From NCBI RefSeq assembly GCF_038002825.1, contig NZ_JBBODF010000001.1, positions 4,402,001 to 4,466,000 on the forward strand: a DNA stretch of 64,000 bases, read 5' to 3'. Shown here one piece after another: positions 50,092 through 58,784 of the stretch. Made by a program: the position numbers and the translations under genes. The notes beneath the pieces were generated by a model. That model was not told the origin of the DNA. It saw only the letters and a list, made by a program, of their open reading frames with translations, and ran no database searches. Numbering within the stretch: the stretch's first letter is position 1; each line of letters begins with the position of its first letter. This stretch comes from Paenibacillus sp. FSL H8-0048 (GTDB lineage Bacteria; Bacillota; Bacilli; Paenibacillales; Paenibacillaceae).

Positions 50092-51021
50092 TCAGCCGCC
50101 GCGGACCTTGTCCGCCAGCTCATCAATTTTGCGCAAACGGTGGTTCACACCCGATTTACTGACCGTCCCGCCCAGCATATCCCCGACTTCCTTGAGGTTA
50201 ATATCCGGGTGAGCCAGTCTGATCTCGGCAACCTCCCGCAGCTTATCCGGCAAACTTTCCAGACCCACCTCGCGCTGCAGCAGCTTGATGTTCTCAATCT
50301 GGCGTACCGCCGCACTGATCGTCTTGTTCAGATTGGCCGTTTCGCAGTTCACAATCCGGTTGACCGAGTTACGCATATCACGCATGATCCGCACATCCTC
50401 GAACTTGAACAGCGCCTGATGAGCGCCGATCAGACTGAGGAACTCGATAATCTTCTCGCCTTCCTTGATGTATAGGATGAAGCCTTTTTTGCGTTCTATG
50501 CAGCGGGCGTTCAGGTGAAATTCACCAGCCAGCTCAACGAGCGCCTTGCAGTGCTCCTCATACATGGAAGCGATTTCCAAGTGGTACGAAGAGCCCTCCG
50601 GATTATTGACCGAACCGCCTGCCATGAAGGCCCCGCGCAGATAGGCGCGCTTGCAGCAATTCTTGCCGACAATCTCCTCATCAATCCCATCCGTGAAAAT
50701 AAAGCCCTCAGAGACAATCCGCAGATCCTTCAGGATCTCCTGGACCTGGTTCGGGATTCTTACAATATAGACGTTATTCTTCTTCAAACGCATTTTTTTA
50801 CGCACGAGCAGCTCGATATGGACCTGGTAATATTTCTTAAGCAAAGAATATACCCGCCTTGCAATCGCGGCGTTCTCCGTCGAAATGTCGAGAACCACCT
50901 TTTTGCTCGAAAGCTGCACCGAACCGTTCATTCGGATCAGCGCTGACATTTCCGCTTTCTCGCAGCAGGGCGGACTCTCGACCATCGTCAGCTCTTTTTT
51001 GGTAAGGGCCGCAAAAGACAA
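50092..51021 (-). CDS. whiA: DNA-binding protein WhiA
   Basis: About 309 residues. N-terminal LSFAALTKKELTMVESPPCC and EMSALIRMNGSV, a LAGLIDADG-type homing-endonuclease-like core (YLRGAFMAGGSVNNP), and a C-terminal helix-turn-helix (HPDINLKEVGDMLGGTVSKS). It affects division and metabolism in Gram-positives. I prefer the TTG at 51021 (GAGGTGAG 4 bases upstream); the ATG at 51039 is also open. Confidence 0.9.
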   Translation of the reverse strand: MSFAALTKKELTMVESPPCCEKAEMSALIRMNGSVQLSSKKVVLDISTENAAIARRVYSLLKKYYQVHIELLVRKKMRLKKNNVYIVRIPNQVQEILKDLRIVSEGFIFTDGIDEEIVGKNCCKRAYLRGAFMAGGSVNNPEGSSYHLEIASMYEEHCKALVELAGEFHLNARCIERKKGFILYIKEGEKIIEFLSLIGAHQALFKFEDVRIMRDMRNSVNRIVNCETANLNKTISAAVRQIENIKLLQREVGLESLPDKLREVAEIRLAHPDINLKEVGDMLGGTVSKSGVNHRLRKIDELADKVRGG

Positions 51022-51039
51022 GGGGCTCACCTCTTTCAT

Positions 51040-52020
51040 TTAACTCTTTCTGTCAATCCAATCCTTCACCAGCTGGAAAATATGGTGACTGAGCTTATCT
51101 GTATCATGCCGCAAATAGGTTTTAAATAATACCAGCTTGTCGGCAATCACCTTATACCCGTTACCGTCTACAGCCTCACGGTCAAGCTGTACCGGACGGG
51201 CGCCCTTCTCGGCGTATTTGATCTGCACCTGCTCCGGGATCTCCCCGTCATTCACGATCACATAATCGAACAGATGCAGCCCGATATGGTCATATACGGC
51301 CTGTAGATGGTCATTCACCGTGTAATTATCTGTCTCACCCGGCTGAGTCATTACATTGCATACAAAAATCTTAATGGCCTCTGATGCCACCACGGCTTCC
51401 GCCAGTTTAGGTACCAGCAGATTCGGCAAAATGCTGGTATACAGACTGCCCGGACCAAGCAGAATAGCATCTGCGTTGCGGATAGCCTCCAGCGCCTCCG
51501 GCAGCGGCTCCACATCCACAGGCTCCAGGAACACGCGCTTAATAACGCCGCCTGCCTCCGGGATTTTGGATTCGCCGGTAATCAGCGTCCCGTCCGCCAT
51601 CTCGGCATGCAGGATTACTGCTTCTCCGGCTGCAGGCAGCACCCGGCCGCGAACGGCGAACAGACGGCTCAGCTCCCGGACTGCTGTAACGAAGTCCCCC
51701 GAGATATCGGTAAGTGCAGCCAGAATCAGATTGCCTAGGCTGTGTCCGGCTAAACCTTCTCCGCTGCTGAAGCGGTACTTCATAATCTGCGCCATCAGAG
51801 GCTCAACGTCAGCCATAGCTGTAAGTACGTTGCGGATATCTCCTGGCGGCGGCATCTGCAGCTCACTGCGCAGAATCCCGGAGCTTCCCCCGTCATCTGC
51901 GACAGTTACGATCGCCGTGATATCCAGCGGCTTCTCTTTCAACCCCCGGAGCATCACGGAGAGTCCGGTCCCGCCGCCCATCACGACGATCTTCGGACGC
52001 TGTCCTTGTTCTTCAGCCAC
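51040..52020 (-). CDS. yvcK: YvcK/GlmR family protein
   Basis: 326 residues. KIVVMGGGTGLSVMLRGLKE, VADDGGSSGILR and a late CNVMTQPGETDNY are the family hallmarks; it binds UDP-GlcNAc in B. subtilis and links carbon metabolism to the cell wall. The start is a GTG at 52020. The gene lies between rapZ and whiA, with short spacings. Confidence 0.9.
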   Translation of the reverse strand: MAEEQGQRPKIVVMGGGTGLSVMLRGLKEKPLDITAIVTVADDGGSSGILRSELQMPPPGDIRNVLTAMADVEPLMAQIMKYRFSSGEGLAGHSLGNLILAALTDISGDFVTAVRELSRLFAVRGRVLPAAGEAVILHAEMADGTLITGESKIPEAGGVIKRVFLEPVDVEPLPEALEAIRNADAILLGPGSLYTSILPNLLVPKLAEAVVASEAIKIFVCNVMTQPGETDNYTVNDHLQAVYDHIGLHLFDYVIVNDGEIPEQVQIKYAEKGARPVQLDREAVDGNGYKVIADKLVLFKTYLRHDTDKLSHHIFQLVKDWIDRKS

Positions 52021-52038
52021 TATTCATCCCTTCTCTCA

Positions 52039-52938
52039 TCAATGCCGGTCGCGTTCGGAATCCCGATGGCTGACTGCTACCGTTTCCGTCTCGCTAACCC
52101 CCAGCATTTTGCCCAGGTATTCGGCGATGGCTACCGAACGGTGCTTGCCGCCGGTACAACCGATGCCGATAATAATCTGGGATTTGCCTTCCTTGCGGTA
52201 TTGCGGAATAAGGAATTGAAGCATATCCAGCAGCTTGGTCAGGAATTCTTGCGTTTCAGGCCATTTCATTACGTAGTCGTACACCTCGTTGTCTTGGCCT
52301 GTCTTGGGCCGCAGCTGGTCCACATAATGCGGATTAGGCAAGAAGCGGACGTCGAACACCAAGTCAGCATCGATCGGAATCCCATACTTGAATCCAAAAG
52401 AAGTAATGTTAACCGAGAGGGTGCTTTTCCCGAGGTGGGAGAAGCGTGACACTATTTTTTCTTTGAGCTGCACTGGCTTCATGCTGCTGGTATCCAGACA
52501 CAGGGTAGCCGAATTCTTCAGCTCCTCCAGCATCTGGCGCTCCATGCGGATGCCGTCCAGCGGCATGCCCTTGGGAGCAAGCGGATGATGCCTCCGGCTC
52601 TCCTTGTAACGCTGTACAAGCACCGAGTCTGTGGCATCCAGGAAAAGGATCTCACACCCGATCGTTGACTCGTCCTTGATATAGGCCAAGGACTCCGACA
52701 GGGCGGTGAAGAATTCACGCCCCCTGAGGTCGATGACCAGCGCCACCTTTGCGATTTTACCCTTGGACTGTTCAATCAGCTCTGCGAATTTCGGGATTAG
52801 CACAGGCGGAAGATTATCGACGCAGAAGAATCCCAGATCCTCCAGGCTCTGCACGGCAATCGTCTTGCCCGCACCCGACATGCCTGTAATGATAATCAGG
52901 GTGGCATGGGCGGGCAGGGTTTGCTCGAGGTCGGTCAT
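52039..52938 (-). CDS. rapZ: RNase adapter RapZ / nucleotide-binding protein YvcJ
   Basis: 299 residues. Walker A GMSGAGKT near residue 20, DLGFFCVDNLPP, DLRGREFF and C-terminal GCTGGKHRSVAIAEYL. Called YvcJ in B. subtilis, where it has GTPase activity and affects competence; RapZ binds small RNAs in E. coli. First gene of the rapZ-yvcK-whiA-crh cluster. Confidence 0.9.
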   Translation of the reverse strand: MTDLEQTLPAHATLIIITGMSGAGKTIAVQSLEDLGFFCVDNLPPVLIPKFAELIEQSKGKIAKVALVIDLRGREFFTALSESLAYIKDESTIGCEILFLDATDSVLVQRYKESRRHHPLAPKGMPLDGIRMERQMLEELKNSATLCLDTSSMKPVQLKEKIVSRFSHLGKSTLSVNITSFGFKYGIPIDADLVFDVRFLPNPHYVDQLRPKTGQDNEVYDYVMKWPETQEFLTKLLDMLQFLIPQYRKEGKSQIIIGIGCTGGKHRSVAIAEYLGKMLGVSETETVAVSHRDSERDRH

Positions 52939-52983
52939 TACAGCATCCCTCCCTATGTTTAGTATATGAATAATTCCGGTCTT

Positions 52984-53934
52984 TTAAGAACGCAGGAGCA
53001 GACCTGCCGCACCAATAATACCGGCGTCATTGCCAAGTGCTGCAGGTACAATCGTAACACCGGTCTGCAGTGGGGCAGGTGCCAGCTTAGCGAACACCCG
53101 GCGGACTTCATCGAACAGGATGTCGCCTGCCTTGGAGACCCCGCCCCCGACGATGAATACTTCAGGGTTCAGCACCGCAGCAACGGAAGCCATCGATTTG
53201 CCCAGATAGAAGGCTGCCCGGTTCACAATCCGCAGCGCAACCTCATCGCCTGTCTTGGCGGCATCGAATACTTCCTTCGCAGCGATTTTTTCAACGGTGG
53301 ACAAGGAGGTCCGATCTCCACGTGCTACAGCATCGTTCGCCATACGGATAATGCCTGTCGCTGAGGAAACGGTTTCCAAACAGCCCATGTTCCCGCAGCC
53401 GCACTGGATCGCTTCCAGATCAGGCACTACGGAGATATGTCCCAGCTCACCGGCCAGGCCGGCAAAGCCCTGATACACTTTACCATTAATAATAATACCG
53501 CCGCCGACACCCGTACCGAGCGTATAGCAGACACAGTTCTCAATACCGCGGCCTGCCCCGCTCCAGGCTTCACCCAGTGCTGCCACGTTGGCATCATTGT
53601 CTATTTTGACTGGCTTGTTCAGACGACCCTCCAGAATGGAGCGGATCGGCACATCTCTAAATCCTATGTTAGGCGCAAGGATGATGATTCCTTCACGAAT
53701 ATTCGTAAATCCGGCCAGTCCCGCACCTACACCAGCCAGTTGGTCCCAGGAATACGGAGAGTCCTCCACAATCTGGCGTACATACTTCTCGATATTATCG
53801 ATGACAGCATCGACGCCATCCGCAGTCCCTGTCGGACCTTCGTAAGTGTGCAGCAGGCTTCCCTCGGCATTACAGATTCCAACCTTAATCGTGGTACCAC
53901 CTAAATCCACGCCAACGTAGATATGTTCAGACAT
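52984..53934 (-). CDS. glcK: Glucokinase (ROK family)
   Basis: 316 residues from the ATG at 53934 with AAAGGTGG 8 bases upstream. ROK motifs: GVDLGGTTIKVGICN near the N-terminus, the zinc site CGCGNMGCLETV, and GLAGELGHISV. Phosphorylates glucose in the cytoplasm. It stands alone between the crh cluster and the DUF438 gene. Confidence 0.85.
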   Translation of the reverse strand: MSEHIYVGVDLGGTTIKVGICNAEGSLLHTYEGPTGTADGVDAVIDNIEKYVRQIVEDSPYSWDQLAGVGAGLAGFTNIREGIIILAPNIGFRDVPIRSILEGRLNKPVKIDNDANVAALGEAWSGAGRGIENCVCYTLGTGVGGGIIINGKVYQGFAGLAGELGHISVVPDLEAIQCGCGNMGCLETVSSATGIIRMANDAVARGDRTSLSTVEKIAAKEVFDAAKTGDEVALRIVNRAAFYLGKSMASVAAVLNPEVFIVGGGVSKAGDILFDEVRRVFAKLAPAPLQTGVTIVPAALGNDAGIIGAAGLLLRS

Positions 53935-54106
53935 GTAACAAGCCACCTTTTTCTATGCTAAAATAGTTAATCCTACGTACCCACTATAATAGAAGGCTCC
54001 CCTGCGGTCAAGGAAAGGCGATACACCCGGGTCACGGCGTAGCAAAAAGACTCTCAGGCGCCGCTGCTCGCGTGAAAGTCCAAATGTTTCTTCTATAATA
54101 AATATG

Positions 54107-55369
54107 CTATTCCGACAAAATTCGCTTCTGGCCCTCAAGGGCACGGATCGGTGCGATATTCTGGGTGAATTCCAGCGTCCCCATATAACGGCCGTCTGCA
54201 TCCCGCACGGCGAAATAACGGATATAGATGAATTTATCCTTAATGTTAATCCAGAAATCCTCGGCATCCTTCACTCCAGCCTTGAAGTCCGCCAGCAGCT
54301 TCTCAACAACATGCACGCTTTGCGGCGGATGGCAGTTCTGCACGGTGCGGCCGATGACAGCCTTCGTCCGGGCGAAGATCCGTTCCTTGCCATGCGAGAA
54401 ATAGCGGACGACATCGTTCTCATCGATAAAGGTGAGATCCACCGGCAGATGATTCATCAGCGTCTCCAGCTGGTGGAGCGACAGTAGTCCGGTCTCGAAC
54501 CGGATGAAGCCCTGCGGAGACAGGCCTTCCCCTTCTCCCGCCGGAACATCGGCGCCCTCTGGCTCCGCTGCACGTTCCGGTATCCATTCCCGTTCAGGCG
54601 CAGTCAGGCAGAAGCCGATTTCATCGCTTTCACGGGCAATTTTGACCCACTCATCCTCAGTCAGCTTATCCAGCGCCATCGGGAGCAGAATATTCTCTTC
54701 CTTGAAGATCATCTCATTGACTTCCTTAATAATCTCTTCAAGTGCGGCTATAATTTGCCCGCTGTCCCCGTTATAGGCGCTAAGCGCCTTCTTGGCTTCC
54801 TTGATCATATTGCGGATTCCGTCATCGACTCCCCACATTACCTTCGTAGGACCGTAAATGCCGTACTTCTCCAGGTAAGGGAACAGGAGATTCTCCTTGC
54901 GGCTGTAATGCTTGTCGAGATCGAGCAGCAGACTCAGGTCCTCCAGCAGCTTGAAAATAATCTCATCGCTGGCGTTTTTCTTGAACTTATCCGCATGCAG
55001 CTCCAGCCGGAAGTTGACCAGACGCTCGATCTCGCGGTTCTCCAGCTTGAACGTATGCACGGGATGACCGGGCTGCTCCTCAGGCTTAGAAGAACGGTGA
55101 ATCTGTTCAATTGAGCCTTTGAAAATGGCCGTATGCACGGAGCAGAGGCGCTGTACTTCCTCTACCGGAATGCCTTCCTCGGTCATCAGGGAGTGCTCCA
55201 TGGCGGAGATTTCCTCCACCGTAACATCGCCTACCGCCTCTTCAAAACGCGCCTTAACCTCCTCCACGCTTTTGCCTGCATGCAGCTCCTTGATGATCTC
55301 TCTCAGCATAGCCTGGCGGCGCGTCTGTTCCGGAATATCGACCTCGCGGTTATTAATCAGTTCGCTCAT
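54107..55369 (-). CDS. DUF438 protein with hemerythrin-like and PAS domains
   Basis: 420 residues. An N-terminal DUF438 region (LREIIKELHAGKSVEEVKAR), a hemerythrin-like part with HKFF-like and H...E positions (LLDLDKHYSRKENLLFPYLE, MIFKEENILLPMALDKL), and a C-terminal PAS domain (LPVDLTFIDENDVVRYFSHG, IFARTKAVIGRTVQNCHPPQ). Family members are linked to NO or anaerobic stress. It is co-oriented with the DUF1858 gene 15 bases upstream. Confidence 0.8.
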   Translation of the reverse strand: MSELINNREVDIPEQTRRQAMLREIIKELHAGKSVEEVKARFEEAVGDVTVEEISAMEHSLMTEEGIPVEEVQRLCSVHTAIFKGSIEQIHRSSKPEEQPGHPVHTFKLENREIERLVNFRLELHADKFKKNASDEIIFKLLEDLSLLLDLDKHYSRKENLLFPYLEKYGIYGPTKVMWGVDDGIRNMIKEAKKALSAYNGDSGQIIAALEEIIKEVNEMIFKEENILLPMALDKLTEDEWVKIARESDEIGFCLTAPEREWIPERAAEPEGADVPAGEGEGLSPQGFIRFETGLLSLHQLETLMNHLPVDLTFIDENDVVRYFSHGKERIFARTKAVIGRTVQNCHPPQSVHVVEKLLADFKAGVKDAEDFWINIKDKFIYIRYFAVRDADGRYMGTLEFTQNIAPIRALEGQKRILSE

Positions 55370-55383
55370 CGTAATCTCCCCTT

Positions 55384-55611
55384 CTATTCTATAATCTCGA
55401 AACCATGCCGCTGAAAGGCCAGCCGAACGGTTTCCAGCTCTATTTTCTTTAATTTCATTCCTTTGGACAGGGTCATGAATCGTCCTGCAGTCTGCAGCAT
55501 TCCAGGCTTCGCAATATCACGAAAACCCAGCTCCACCATGATCTCAACAATTTCCGGGTGCCTGGTTACCAGCTCAAAGACCGATTCATCCAGCTTCAAC
55601 GCTATGCTCAT
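55384..55611 (-). CDS. DUF1858-type small protein
   Basis: 75 residues from the ATG at 55611 (MSIALKLDESVFEL), with GAGGTG 9 bases upstream. The family pattern is LDESVFELVTRHPEIVEIMV, ELGFRDIAKPGMLQTAGRFM. Often next to DUF438 genes and involved in anaerobic or NO-related processes. It forms an operon with the DUF438 gene. Confidence 0.8.
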   Translation of the reverse strand: MSIALKLDESVFELVTRHPEIVEIMVELGFRDIAKPGMLQTAGRFMTLSKGMKLKKIELETVRLAFQRHGFEIIE

Positions 55612-55631
55612 CCTTTTGCACACCTCACTAA

Positions 55632-55695
55632 TGAGAATTCTTCTCAACTTCAGCTTAGCATAGGGTACAGGGGTGGATTGTGATTGTAATCACTA
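55632..55695 (-). promoter_or_regulatory. FNR-like site and a palindrome before the DUF1858-DUF438 operon
   Basis: TTGTGATTGTAATCACTA (55678-55695) matches the CRP/FNR site TGTGA-N6-TCACA at all but one position; a -10 (TATGCT) is at 55657-55662, so the site is centred about 35-41 bases before the start, as for an activator. TGAGAATTCTTCTCA (55632-55646) is a palindrome, close to a Fur box, in the leader. Confidence 0.55.
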
Positions 55696-55700
55696 ACTAC

Positions 55701-55743
55701 AAAAAGACTATCCCCGCAAGCCACTCAGCTTGGGGGATAGCCT
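55701..55743 (-). terminator. Terminator of thiC
   Basis: GACTATCCCC and GGGGATAG in a long stem with T-run on the minus strand; about 30 bases after the thiC stop. Confidence 0.8.
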
Positions 55744-55773
55744 AAGAATGTTATGATTCCGCTGTATTAGCAG

Positions 55774-57474
55774 CTAAGTTACAGTAATTTGCTCCACCCT
55801 ATGGAAATTACGGATATCATGCGAAATCCGCATGCTGCAGAATTTAGGGCCGCACATCGAGCAGAAATGCGCTTGCTTGGCCCCCTCCGAAGGAAGGGTC
55901 TCATCATGATACGCGAGCGCCCTTTCCGGGTCGAGGGAGAGATGGAACTGGTCGCGCCAGCGGAACTCGAACCGCGCCTTGGACAGGGCATTGTCCCGGT
56001 CCTGCGCTCCCGGATGCCCCTTGGCGAGGTCTGCGGCATGTGCAGCAATTTTATAGGTAATGACTCCTTCGCGCACATCATTCTTGTCAGGCAGGCCTAA
56101 ATGCTCCTTAGGAGTGACATAGCACAGCATCGCCGTTCCGAGCCCCCCGATCATCGCTGCTCCGATGGCCGATGTGATGTGATCATAGCCGGGTGCAATA
56201 TCCGTAGTCAGCGGCCCAAGCGTATAGAAAGGAGCTTCCCGGCAAATCTCAAGCTGCTTGTCCATATTCTCCTTAATCTTGTGCAGCGGCACATGCCCCG
56301 GACCTTCGACCATGACCTGAACATCGTGCTTCCAGGCTAGCAGCGTCAGCTCTCCCAGCGTCTCCAGCTCGGCGAACTGAGCTTCGTCATTGGCATCGGC
56401 GATAGAGCCGGGACGCAGGCCATCCCCCAGAGAGAAGGCCACATCATACGTCTTCATAATCTCACATATATCTTCGAAGTGTGTGTACAGAAAGTTCTCC
56501 TGCTGATGGGCCAGGCACCAGGCGGCCATAATCGAACCGCCCCGGGATACGATGCCGGTCATTCTCCGGGCAGTAAGCGGAATATAGCGCCGCAGCACCC
56601 CTGCATGAATAGTGAAGTAATCCACCCCCTGCTCCGCCTGTTCAATCAGGGTGTCACGGTAGAGCTCCCAGGTTAAGTTCTCGGCTATGCCGTTCACCTT
56701 CTCCAGCGCCTGGTATAAGGGCACTGTACCGACCGGCACAGGAGAATTGCGGATAATCCACTCCCGGGTAGTATGGATCTTGGAGCCGGTGGAGAGATCC
56801 ATAATGGTGTCAGCCCCCCAGCGGGTTGCCCAGCGCATCTTCTCCACTTCCTCTTCTATAGAAGAAGTGACCGCAGAATTTCCGATGTTCGCATTGATCT
56901 TCACCAGGAAGCTACGGCCGATAATCATCGGCTCACTCTCCGGGTGATTGATATTGGCCGGAATAATAGCACGGCCCGCAGCCACTTCATCCCTTACGAA
57001 CTCCGGCCGGATATTCTCCCGGATCGCAATATACTCCATTTCCGGCGTGATGATCCCTTGCCTTGCATAATGCAGCTGGGTCACATTACAGCCTGTATAG
57101 GCCCGCCGGGGATTCCTGCTCAGTCCTGGACAAGCTTCAGCGGCAGTCCCGTCTCTGCGGATTCCATTATCCTCCGGCCGGACCGCCCTTCCGGTGTATT
57201 CCTCCGAATCACCGCGCTCCGCGATCCAGCTTGAACGGTGCGGCGGCAGCCCCCTCCTAATATCTGTCTCCTCTGCGGCATCCGTGTAAATACCGCTTGT
57301 GTCATAGACACGCAGCGGAGCATTCTCCTCTTCCCCGGCAACGCCTTCGGTTCTGCTAAGGCTGATCTCCCGCATCGGAACCCGGATATCCGGGCGTGAG
57401 CCCTCCACATACACTTTACGGCTTGCGGGGAATCCGGACAGATCCACCTCTTCGTTCTTACCCGTTCCTGTCAT
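55774..57474 (-). CDS. thiC: Phosphomethylpyrimidine synthase
   Basis: 566 residues from the ATG at 57474 (MTGTGKNEEVDLSG), which follows AGGAGGAG at 6 bases; the open frame begins 11 codons earlier. Contains YIAIRENIRPEFVRDEVAAG, GGSIMAAWCLAHQQENFLY and the [4Fe-4S] motif CSMCGPKFCSM near the C-terminus. A radical-SAM enzyme, it makes HMP-P from AIR for thiamine synthesis. It is controlled by a TPP riboswitch and leader terminator. Confidence 0.95.
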   Translation of the reverse strand: MTGTGKNEEVDLSGFPASRKVYVEGSRPDIRVPMREISLSRTEGVAGEEENAPLRVYDTSGIYTDAAEETDIRRGLPPHRSSWIAERGDSEEYTGRAVRPEDNGIRRDGTAAEACPGLSRNPRRAYTGCNVTQLHYARQGIITPEMEYIAIRENIRPEFVRDEVAAGRAIIPANINHPESEPMIIGRSFLVKINANIGNSAVTSSIEEEVEKMRWATRWGADTIMDLSTGSKIHTTREWIIRNSPVPVGTVPLYQALEKVNGIAENLTWELYRDTLIEQAEQGVDYFTIHAGVLRRYIPLTARRMTGIVSRGGSIMAAWCLAHQQENFLYTHFEDICEIMKTYDVAFSLGDGLRPGSIADANDEAQFAELETLGELTLLAWKHDVQVMVEGPGHVPLHKIKENMDKQLEICREAPFYTLGPLTTDIAPGYDHITSAIGAAMIGGLGTAMLCYVTPKEHLGLPDKNDVREGVITYKIAAHAADLAKGHPGAQDRDNALSKARFEFRWRDQFHLSLDPERALAYHDETLPSEGAKQAHFCSMCGPKFCSMRISHDIRNFHRVEQITVT

Positions 57475-57563
57475 TTCAATCTCCTCCTCTTCGTTCTGTA
57501 CAATCATCAGATAAGAGGTTACGCAGCAGATTGAGCTGAAGAATCTATAGATTCTTACAAATC

Positions 57564-57591
57564 AAAAAGCCGCTCCACCTGGAGCGGCTTT
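57564..57591 (-). terminator. Leader terminator of the TPP riboswitch
   Basis: AAGCCGCTCCA and TGGAGCGGCTT around a tiny loop, with T-run on the minus strand, between the riboswitch and thiC. Confidence 0.8.
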
Positions 57592-57633
57592 ATTAAAGGA
57601 ACAGCCAAATAAGACTGTATTCAAAAAAGGTCC

Positions 57634-57732
57634 GACTCCACTTTCCTACGCTGGTATAATCCAGATCAGGTTCAAGGGTCCGGAAATTCAATTTTCCCGT
57701 CTCAGCCTATTCAGGCTCCCCTAGTGGGTATC
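57634..57732 (-). ncRNA. TPP riboswitch
   Basis: The minus strand has the thi-box consensus: ACCCACTAGGGGAGCC, GGCTGAGACGG, GACCCTTGAACCTGATC and GGTTATACCAGCG-like text with AGGAAAGTGG at the 3' end. TPP binding favours the terminator downstream and lowers thiC. Confidence 0.95.
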
Positions 57733-57781
57733 TTATCTAATTAAATACATTTTACCTGTGCGGGTAATTCTTGTAAACCCG

Positions 57782-58735
57782 TTATTTGTCCAGCGATTCG
57801 CTCCAGTCGTGCACCATCGTGCCTTCCAGGAACTTCTCGGCATCCATGGCGGCCATACAGCCGGTTCCCGCTGCCGATATCGCTTGACGGTAACGGGTAT
57901 CCTGCACATCACCGCAGGCGAATACACCAGGGATATTGGTCTCGGTGGTACCCGGGTTCACCACGATATAGCCGTTAGCATCCGTATTGATCTGCCCGCC
58001 CAAGAAGGCTGTGTTCGGCGTGTGTCCAATGGCTACGAACACACCGTCTGCCTCTACCAGCTCTGTCTGACCTGTCTCATTATTAAGCACTGTAAGGCCC
58101 TTCACTCCGGTCTCTCCTACTGTTACCTCAACAGGTGTGCGGTTCAAGGCCCAGGCTACCTTGCTGTTGTCACGGGCCCTGTCCTGCATGATCTTCGAGG
58201 CACGCAGCTCAGGACGGCGGTGAACCAGCGTTACGCTGGACGCAAAGCGGGTCAGGAAGCTGGCTTCCTCCATGGCGGAGTCTCCGCCGCCGACGACGAC
58301 AATCTTTTTATTACGGAAAAAGAAGCCGTCACAGGTCGCACAGGTGCTGACCCCGCGTCCCACATTCTCCTGCTCGCCCGGGATGCCCAGATATCTTGCA
58401 GAAGCCCCGGTTGAAATAATAACGGACTCTGCTTCCAGTACACCCATCCCGTCCACGGTTACCTTGAACGGGCGCTGTGAGAAGTCCACCGACTCCACCC
58501 AGCCGTTCTTGAATTCAGCGCCAAAGCGTTCCGCCTGCTTGCGCATATTGTCCATCAGGTCAGGACCCAGAATCCCTTCAGGGAAGCCTGGAAAGTTCTC
58601 CACTTCTGTCGTCGTTGTCAGTTGTCCCCCAGGCTGCAAGCCTTCAATTACCAGCGGGCTCAGATTCGCACGCGCCAGATAAATCGCGGCAGTCAGCCCT
58701 GCCGGGCCTGTTCCGATTACAATCGTTTTGTACAT
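57782..58735 (-). CDS. trxB: Thioredoxin reductase
   Basis: 317 residues from the ATG at 58735 (MYKTIVIGTGPAG), which has AAGGAGG 8 bases upstream; the open frame is 53 codons longer. FAD site GTGPAGLTAAIYLA, redox-active STCATCDGFFF and NADPH site VVVGGGDSAMEEASFL, then GVFACGDVQD. Reduces thioredoxin. It follows the TPR gene by 50 bases. Confidence 0.95.
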   Translation of the reverse strand: MYKTIVIGTGPAGLTAAIYLARANLSPLVIEGLQPGGQLTTTTEVENFPGFPEGILGPDLMDNMRKQAERFGAEFKNGWVESVDFSQRPFKVTVDGMGVLEAESVIISTGASARYLGIPGEQENVGRGVSTCATCDGFFFRNKKIVVVGGGDSAMEEASFLTRFASSVTLVHRRPELRASKIMQDRARDNSKVAWALNRTPVEVTVGETGVKGLTVLNNETGQTELVEADGVFVAIGHTPNTAFLGGQINTDANGYIVVNPGTTETNIPGVFACGDVQDTRYRQAISAAGTGCMAAMDAEKFLEGTMVHDWSESLDK

Positions 58736-58784
58736 TACATTGGCCTCCTTACAAGTAGGTGTGTGTCTTAGAACAAAAGTAGCT

